From GWF2-33-9 sp964500435 (GTDB lineage Bacteria > Bacteroidota > Ignavibacteria > Kapaibacteriales > UBA2268), in contig CAZCNL010000002.1 of assembly GCA_964500435.1 (NCBI GenBank), positions 248,001-312,000 on the forward strand: a stretch of 64,000 bases of DNA. The letters run 5' to 3'. Position numbers and translations under genes: made by a program. The notes beneath the pieces were generated by a model. That model searched no databases, was not told where the DNA came from, and worked only from the letters and a program-made list of their open reading frames with translations. Positions within the stretch are counted from its first letter, which is position 1; each line of letters begins with the position of its first letter. This document shows, one piece after another, positions 58,812 to 64,000 of the stretch.

Positions 58812-60632
58812 TTAAATAGAATCATCTCTTGCTTCTTTTTTACGTTTGTGTGGGTCTAATTCAAATTTACGCAAACGTAAAGAAATTGGAGTGATTTCGA
58901 CTAATTCGTCTTCGGCAATAAATTCAATCATTTGGTCTAAGGAAAGACGTCTTGGCGGGCGTAAAACAATAGTAGCATCAGAGCTTGATGCTCTCATATT
59001 TGTCAATTTCTTTTCTTTAGTTATATTAACACTCATATCACCAGATTTATTTCTCTCGCCAATAACCATACCTGAATAAACTTCAGTGCCAACTTCAACT
59101 AATAAGTCGCCTCTATCTTCCATTGCGTATGATGCATAAGCCGTAACTCGTCCTGGTCTGTCGGCAATTAATGCACCCGTTGTTCTTTGAGGAATAGGTC
59201 CAACCCATGGAATATAGCCATCTGCAAGCGTGTTCATAATTCCACCGCCTTTTGTATCAGTTAAAAACTGACTTCTAAAACCAATAAGACCTCGAGAAGG
59301 AATGCGAAACTCTAAATTAACCCGTCCACCGCCGTGATTCATCAGATGAGTCATCACACCTTTACGTTGTGATAATTTCTGAGTTACAACACCAGTGTAT
59401 TCTTCTGGAATATCCATAAATACTTTTTCGACTGGTTCGAGCGTAACACCATTTTCAACTTTAGTAATGACTTTTGGTTTAGAAATAGCAAACTCGTAAC
59501 CTTCTCGGCGCATAGTTTCTACTAAAATCGCCATTTGCAATTCACCACGTCCGCATACTTCGAATGCATCTGCTCTATTTGTTGGTTTGACTTCAATAGA
59601 TACATTTTTCAGCATTTCTTTTTCTAATCTTTCTTTAATGTGCCTTGTGGTTAAAAATTTGCCTTCACGACCTGCGAGTGGGCTATCGTTAACATAAAAT
59701 AGCATAGAAATTGTGGGCTCATCAACTTTAATTCTGGGCAATGGCTTGGGATTTTCTAAATCAGAAATTGTGTCGCCGATTTTTACTTGACTCAAACCTG
59801 CAACAGCAATAATATCACCCGCTTCAACTTTTTCGACCTGTCTTCGTTGCAGTCCTTCGAAAGTATAGATTACAGATAATTTAACGCCCTTTATTATTTC
59901 GTTTTGTCCACATAAAGCATATTGCTTGTTCATTTCGAGAGTGCCGTTTTCCAACCGACCTATCGCAATTTGTCCGACGTAATTATCATAATCTAAATTT
60001 GTAACTAAAAATTGTGTAACTTCATCTTCGGTATATGTCGGACCAGGAATTGAATTAATAATTGTGTCAAAAAGGGGCAATAAATTTGTTGAACCGTCAT
60101 CCAAATCCCGATGTGCTATGCCGGCTTTTGCATTTGTGTATATAATTTTGAAATTAATTTGTTCGTCCGTTGCGTCTAAATCAATAAATAAATCATAAAT
60201 ATCTTGTATTACTTCGTTTATTCGAGCATCTTGGCGGTCAATTTTATTTATCACAATAATAATTGGCAATTTTCTTTCCAAAGCTTTTTTCAATACAAAG
60301 CGAGTTTGTGGCAATGGTCCTTCGCTGGAATCTACAAGCAATAAAGCACCGTCAACCATATTCAAACTGCGCTCGACTTCACCACCAAAATCGGCGTGTC
60401 CTGGTGTATCGAGAATATTAATTTTAATGTCATTATAATAAACTACTGTATTTTTTGCTAAAATTGTAATTCCTCTTTCTCGCTCCAAATCCATCGAATC
60501 CATAATTCGCTCTTCGACCTTTTGATTTTCTCGGAAAGTTCCGCTTTGTTTCAACATAGCATCAACAAGTGTTGTTTTTCCGTGGTCTACGTGAGCTATA
60601 ATTGCAATATTTCTTATTGAATTTTTTTGCAC
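58812..60632 (-). CDS. typA: ribosome-associated GTPase TypA/BipA
   Basis: The 606-residue translational GTPase has G1 AHVDHGKTT (residues 13-21), a G2-region ERERGIT, G3 DTPGHADF, G4 NKID and a BipA-type C-terminus (LMNHGGGRVNLEFRIPSRGL, MFYVNDSPLAGREGK, SLRLRKFELDPHKRKKEARD). TypA acts on the ribosome in assembly and stress adaptation. Start codon is GTG at 60630-60632, fitting the family N-terminus. Single-gene unit. Confidence 0.96.
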   Translation of the reverse strand: MQKNSIRNIAIIAHVDHGKTTLVDAMLKQSGTFRENQKVEERIMDSMDLERERGITILAKNTVVYYNDIKINILDTPGHADFGGEVERSLNMVDGALLLVDSSEGPLPQTRFVLKKALERKLPIIIVINKIDRQDARINEVIQDIYDLFIDLDATDEQINFKIIYTNAKAGIAHRDLDDGSTNLLPLFDTIINSIPGPTYTEDEVTQFLVTNLDYDNYVGQIAIGRLENGTLEMNKQYALCGQNEIIKGVKLSVIYTFEGLQRRQVEKVEAGDIIAVAGLSQVKIGDTISDLENPKPLPRIKVDEPTISMLFYVNDSPLAGREGKFLTTRHIKERLEKEMLKNVSIEVKPTNRADAFEVCGRGELQMAILVETMRREGYEFAISKPKVITKVENGVTLEPVEKVFMDIPEEYTGVVTQKLSQRKGVMTHLMNHGGGRVNLEFRIPSRGLIGFRSQFLTDTKGGGIMNTLADGYIPWVGPIPQRTTGALIADRPGRVTAYASYAMEDRGDLLVEVGTEVYSGMVIGERNKSGDMSVNITKEKKLTNMRASSSDATIVLRPPRRLSLDQMIEFIAEDELVEITPISLRLRKFELDPHKRKKEARDDSI

Positions 60633-60881
60633 AATTTACCTGTTTTTTAAAATATAGAAATTAATAGACGAAAATAAATTTTTATCTTGTAAGTATTTCA
60701 ATTATTTACTTGGGGAATTTACTGTGATTCGATTTCAATGGCAATATTTTTCTCTAACGAAGCTTTCTTTCTTGTTATTATATTTTTTGTTTTTAATTTT
60801 GTTATTTAATAATATTATCTAAGAAATTAATTTCGAAATAATTGTTAAATCAAATTTTTTAAAAATAAAACAAATACAACA

Positions 60882-62915
60882 ATGAAATATTTTATAATCT
60901 TTTTTGCAGCTTCATTATTAATAATGAGCTGTCAAAAGCAGTCGGAAAATTCAAATTTTCACGCAATTGACCCAAAAAATATGGACACTACAATATCTCC
61001 GGGGTCTAATTTTTTCCTCTATGCAAATGGGAATTGGCTAAAAAACAATCCTATTCCTGATGAATACAGCAGATGGGGCGCTTTCAATGTTCTTGCCGAA
61101 GAAAATAACGAACGCTTGAAACAAATTGTTGAAGAAGCCGCAAAAGTTACAAATCCAAAAAAATTCACTCCTGAACAACAAATTGGAGATTTTTATAAAT
61201 CAGGAATGGATTCGGTTAAGTTGAACGAATTAGGTATAAAACCAATTCAGCCTATTTTGGATAAAATTAATGCTATAAGTTCAACAAAAGATTTGCAAAA
61301 TGTAATTGCGTATTTACACACTTACGGGATTTATCCTGTTTTCAATATTTTTTCAAATCCTGATGAAAAAAATAGCACAATGGTCATCACTCAACTTTAC
61401 CAAGGTGGCTTAGGACTTGGAAATAAAGATTATTATACTTTGCAAGATGCTCATTCCAAAGAATTAAGGGAAAAATATGTTCAATTTATCGAAAATATGT
61501 TCAATTTGTCAAATAATAATATTAACGGAAATATTGAAAAGTCAAAAATTGTAATGGATATTGAATCCAAAATTGCGAATATGTCGATGACTTTGTTGGA
61601 ACAAAGAGACCCAAACAAAATTTACAACAAAATGACTATTGAGGATTTACAAAAATTAACACCTAATTTTGAATGGAAAACATATTTTACACAAATTGGC
61701 TTGAGTAACCCCGGTGACATAAATGTTGGCCAACCTGAATTTTTCAAAGGCTTTGATAAATTAATCAAAGAAGTTCCATTAAATAATTGGAAAGATTATT
61801 TGAGTTGGAATGTAATAAATTCAATGGCTGAATATTTAAGTGATGATTTTGCAAATACAAATTTTGATTTTTACGGAAAAATTTTTGCCGGTAAAGTAAA
61901 AAATTTACCAAGATGGAAAAGAGTTTTGGAAACTGTCAACGGCAGTATAGGTGAAGCTTTAGGGCAACTTTATGTCAAAAAATACTTCACTGCGGAAGCA
62001 AAGAAAAAAATCACCGAACTAATTGAAAATATGCGTGCAGCATTTAATGACCGAATTACAAATTTGGATTGGATGAGCGAACCAACAAAACAAAAGGCAA
62101 AAGAAAAATTAGCCGCTATAAACGTAAAAGTCGGCTATCCTGATAAATGGCGAGATTATTCAAAATTGGATATTTCGGCCGATAATTTTGTTCAAAATGT
62201 ATTAAATGCAAATAAGTATAATTTTGAATATGTAATTTCGAAAATTGGAAAACCAGTTGATAAAACAGAATGGGGAATGACTCCACAAACTGTAAATGCA
62301 TATTATAACCCCAATATGAACGAGATTGTATTTCCCGCTGCAATATTGCAATATCCATTTTTCAGCACAGAATCGGACGATGCTGTCAATTACGGTGGCA
62401 TTGGTGCCGTTATTTGCCACGAAATGACTCACGGGTTCGATGACCAAGGTCGTCAATATACCAAAGATGGAAATTTGCAAGATTGGTGGACACCGGAAGA
62501 TGCTGAAAAGTTTAAAGAAAAGACGAAATTATTAGTTGAACAGTTCAATAATTATGCGGAATTAGATAGTTTACATATTAACGGTGAATTAACTCTTGGA
62601 GAAAACATCGCAGATTTAGGTGGATTAACAATTGCTTATGATGGATTGCAAAGAGCATTAAAGAATAACCCACAACCTGATAAAATTGATGGACTCACTG
62701 CTGATCAAAGATTTTGCCTTTCTTGGGCTCAAGTTTGGAGGCAAAACATACGTCCCGAAGAATTAATGAAAAGATTGCACGACGATGTTCATTCGCCCGC
62801 TGATGCTCGTGTTAATTGTGCTTTACCAAATTTAGATGCATTTTACTCCGCTTTTGGAATTAAAGAAGGAGATAAATTATACCGACCAAAGGTTCAAAGA
62901 GCTAAAATTTGGTAA
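60882..62915 (+). CDS. M13 family zinc metallopeptidase (neprilysin/PepO-like), lipoprotein
   Basis: The 677-residue product has a lipoprotein signal (IIFFAASLLIMSCQKQ; Cys 17) and a complete M13 peptidase. Zinc is bound by HEMTH at 513-517 and by a Glu in GENIADLGG (about 574). N-terminal family marks are NFFLYANGNWL and SRWGAFNVL; the C-terminal ones are FCLSWAQVWRQN and DEHSP-type DDVHSPADARVN. These enzymes cleave short peptides outside the cytoplasm; the Cys anchor places it in an envelope membrane. It has a 249-bp upstream region and a shared downstream terminator. Confidence 0.95.
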   Translation: MKYFIIFFAASLLIMSCQKQSENSNFHAIDPKNMDTTISPGSNFFLYANGNWLKNNPIPDEYSRWGAFNVLAEENNERLKQIVEEAAKVTNPKKFTPEQQIGDFYKSGMDSVKLNELGIKPIQPILDKINAISSTKDLQNVIAYLHTYGIYPVFNIFSNPDEKNSTMVITQLYQGGLGLGNKDYYTLQDAHSKELREKYVQFIENMFNLSNNNINGNIEKSKIVMDIESKIANMSMTLLEQRDPNKIYNKMTIEDLQKLTPNFEWKTYFTQIGLSNPGDINVGQPEFFKGFDKLIKEVPLNNWKDYLSWNVINSMAEYLSDDFANTNFDFYGKIFAGKVKNLPRWKRVLETVNGSIGEALGQLYVKKYFTAEAKKKITELIENMRAAFNDRITNLDWMSEPTKQKAKEKLAAINVKVGYPDKWRDYSKLDISADNFVQNVLNANKYNFEYVISKIGKPVDKTEWGMTPQTVNAYYNPNMNEIVFPAAILQYPFFSTESDDAVNYGGIGAVICHEMTHGFDDQGRQYTKDGNLQDWWTPEDAEKFKEKTKLLVEQFNNYAELDSLHINGELTLGENIADLGGLTIAYDGLQRALKNNPQPDKIDGLTADQRFCLSWAQVWRQNIRPEELMKRLHDDVHSPADARVNCALPNLDAFYSAFGIKEGDKLYRPKVQRAKIW

Positions 62916-62932
62916 AATAAATTAATCCAAAA

Positions 62933-62966
62933 AAAATGGCTGTTCTTTGATTTGAACAGCCATTTT
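62933..62966. terminator. bidirectional terminator hairpin
   Basis: AAAATGGCTGTTC pairs perfectly with GAACAGCCATTTT (13 bp) across an 8-base loop. It lies between the convergent M13 peptidase (+) and pyrophosphatase (-) genes, with T- and A-rich flanks on both sides. Confidence 0.88.
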
Positions 62967-63000
62967 ATTTTTTTATGTAATTTATTATATTTTTATCAAC

Positions 63001-64000
63001 TTAAAGTAGTGGAGCTAAAATTAATGATACTATTGACATTAATTTAATTAAAATGTTAATTGAAGGACCGGAAGTATCTTTAAATGGGTCGCCAACAGTA
63101 TCGCCAACTACAGCTGCTTGATGCGGATATGAACGTTTACCGTATTTTACGCCATCTATTTCAATTCCACCTTCAATCATTTTCTTAGCGTTATCCCACG
63201 CACCACCAGCATTTGCTTGGAAAATTGCCATTAAAACACCAGTAACGGTAACACCAGCAAGCATACCACCGAGAGCTTCTTTTCCGAATATAGGTAAGAA
63301 TCCCATTATCACAGGCATAATTACAGCAAGTAAACCTGGAACAATCATCTGTCGGATTGCTGATTTTGTGGAAATTGCAACGCATTTTTCATATTCTGCT
63401 TTTCCTTCGGCATTATGGAATGTTGCTTGGTCTTCGTTTGACCATTCAGTTATTTCTTTTCCTTCATTTTTATTCATCACGGACAAAGCGGCTTTAAGTT
63501 CAGGAATACTTGAAAATTGACGACGAACCTCTTGAATCATAGATTTTGCAGCTCGTCCAACAGCTTGCATTGCGAGAGATGAAAATATGAAAGGAAGAAG
63601 CGCACCAATAAATAAACCAGAAATTACATTTGCTTTAGAAATATCAATGGTTGGAATATGTGCGGCAGTCATATATGCACCAAATAAAGCCAGAGCAGTA
63701 AGTGCAGCAGAAGCTATAGCAAAACCTTTGCCAATAGCTGCAGTTGAATTTCCAACAGCATCGAGTTGGTCTGTTTTTTCTCTAACTTCTTTTGGTAATT
63801 CAGCCATTTCTGCGATTCCTCCTGCATTATCGGAAATTGGACCATAAGCATCAACAGAAAGTTGAATTCCAGTTGTTGCAAGCATACCAACCGCTGCAAT
63901 TGCGATTCCATAAAGTCCGGCAAATGAAAATGAACCAATTATTGCAATGACAATTAAAATAATAGGAATTGCAGTGGACATCATTCCAATACTTAAACCA
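63001..64000 (-). CDS. hppA: membrane-bound ion-translocating pyrophosphatase, C-terminal part
   Basis: The gene runs off the right edge; 333 sense codons before the stop at 63001 are visible, and the frame stays open to the window end, so the Met at 63984 is internal. Signatures are DAYGPISDNAGGIAEMAELP, DAVGNSTAAIGKGFAI, and GDTVGDPFKDTSGPSINILI. The enzyme couples pyrophosphate hydrolysis to H+ or Na+ pumping across the inner membrane. The Ala directly after GNSTA (where K+-independent forms have Lys) suggests a K+-dependent enzyme. Whether it pumps Na+ or H+ depends on residues outside the window. It is convergent with the M13 peptidase. Confidence 0.95.
   Translation of the reverse strand, partial: GLSIGMMSTAIPIILIVIAIIGSFSFAGLYGIAIAAVGMLATTGIQLSVDAYGPISDNAGGIAEMAELPKEVREKTDQLDAVGNSTAAIGKGFAIASAALTALALFGAYMTAAHIPTIDISKANVISGLFIGALLPFIFSSLAMQAVGRAAKSMIQEVRRQFSSIPELKAALSVMNKNEGKEITEWSNEDQATFHNAEGKAEYEKCVAISTKSAIRQMIVPGLLAVIMPVIMGFLPIFGKEALGGMLAGVTVTGVLMAIFQANAGGAWDNAKKMIEGGIEIDGVKYGKRSYPHQAAVVGDTVGDPFKDTSGPSINILIKLMSIVSLILAPLL

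Overview
The window is AT-rich, gene-dense bacterial chromosome. Several signs point to the Bacteroidota/FCB group, possibly an Ignavibacteria- or Kapabacteria-like lineage: five secreted proteins with C-terminal type IX secretion (T9SS, Por) sorting domains, a TonB-dependent receptor with an N-terminal carboxypeptidase-regulatory-like domain, many lipoproteins and outer-membrane beta-barrels, families such as DUF3467, DUF4397, GIN/DUF2807 and DUF1460, and at least three TAnnTTTG promoter-like boxes. The lineage is inference; there is no rRNA or tRNA gene here to test it. No prophage, IS transposase or CRISPR array was seen.

Layout. 1-7966 (minus strand) is a compact envelope operon: large TPR protein, outer-membrane barrel, SPOR protein, TonB-like protein, a tiny membrane protein, then the start of a UDP-glucose dehydrogenase. 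8107-15887 holds housekeeping genes (metG, queA, rlmB, a phosphohexomutase) with a two-gene restriction-modification locus inserted at 10369-12340; its putative nuclease gene is split by a -1 frameshift at a run of seven A. 16031-26899 carries a thioredoxin-like lipoprotein overlapping a barrel gene, a 1905-residue T9SS substrate, a YceI protein, a C-type-lectin T9SS protein and pruA. 27139-34224 contains two tandem copies of a cassette (small Cys-rich secreted protein plus large BNR-like T9SS protein). Each copy is preceded by a duplicated noncoding block of about 500 bp with a 106-bp inverted-repeat element and an octamer tandem repeat (7 versus 4 units).

34744-44059 is the most unusual part. 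Two von Willebrand A proteins (one a T9SS substrate, one apparently fused to a beta-barrel) and a small barrel protein form one operon. A sigma factor, a probable membrane anti-sigma factor and a lipoprotein form a second, on the other strand. A DUF4258-like protein, a small EF-hand-like secreted protein and a trypsin-like protease fused to a coiled coil and a C-terminal barrel-like domain follow. Three of these transcription units start with the same bipartite motif, AAGTGTGAAAAA-N13-TTGTAwAGyA, with identical spacing; one copy lies directly upstream of the sigma gene on the divergent side. I propose a small cell-envelope regulon driven by this sigma factor.

44189-50039 contains a DUF3467 protein, a TPR lipoprotein, and a second sigma/anti-sigma operon whose anti-sigma protein carries a barrel-like C-terminus. 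50189-64000 is a mixed set: GNAT protein, hpnE-like oxidoreductase with a DUF1460 amidase-like protein, a GIN-domain lipoprotein, NhaD antiporter, TonB receptor, typA, an M13 metallopeptidase, and the C-terminal third or more of a membrane pyrophosphatase running off the window.
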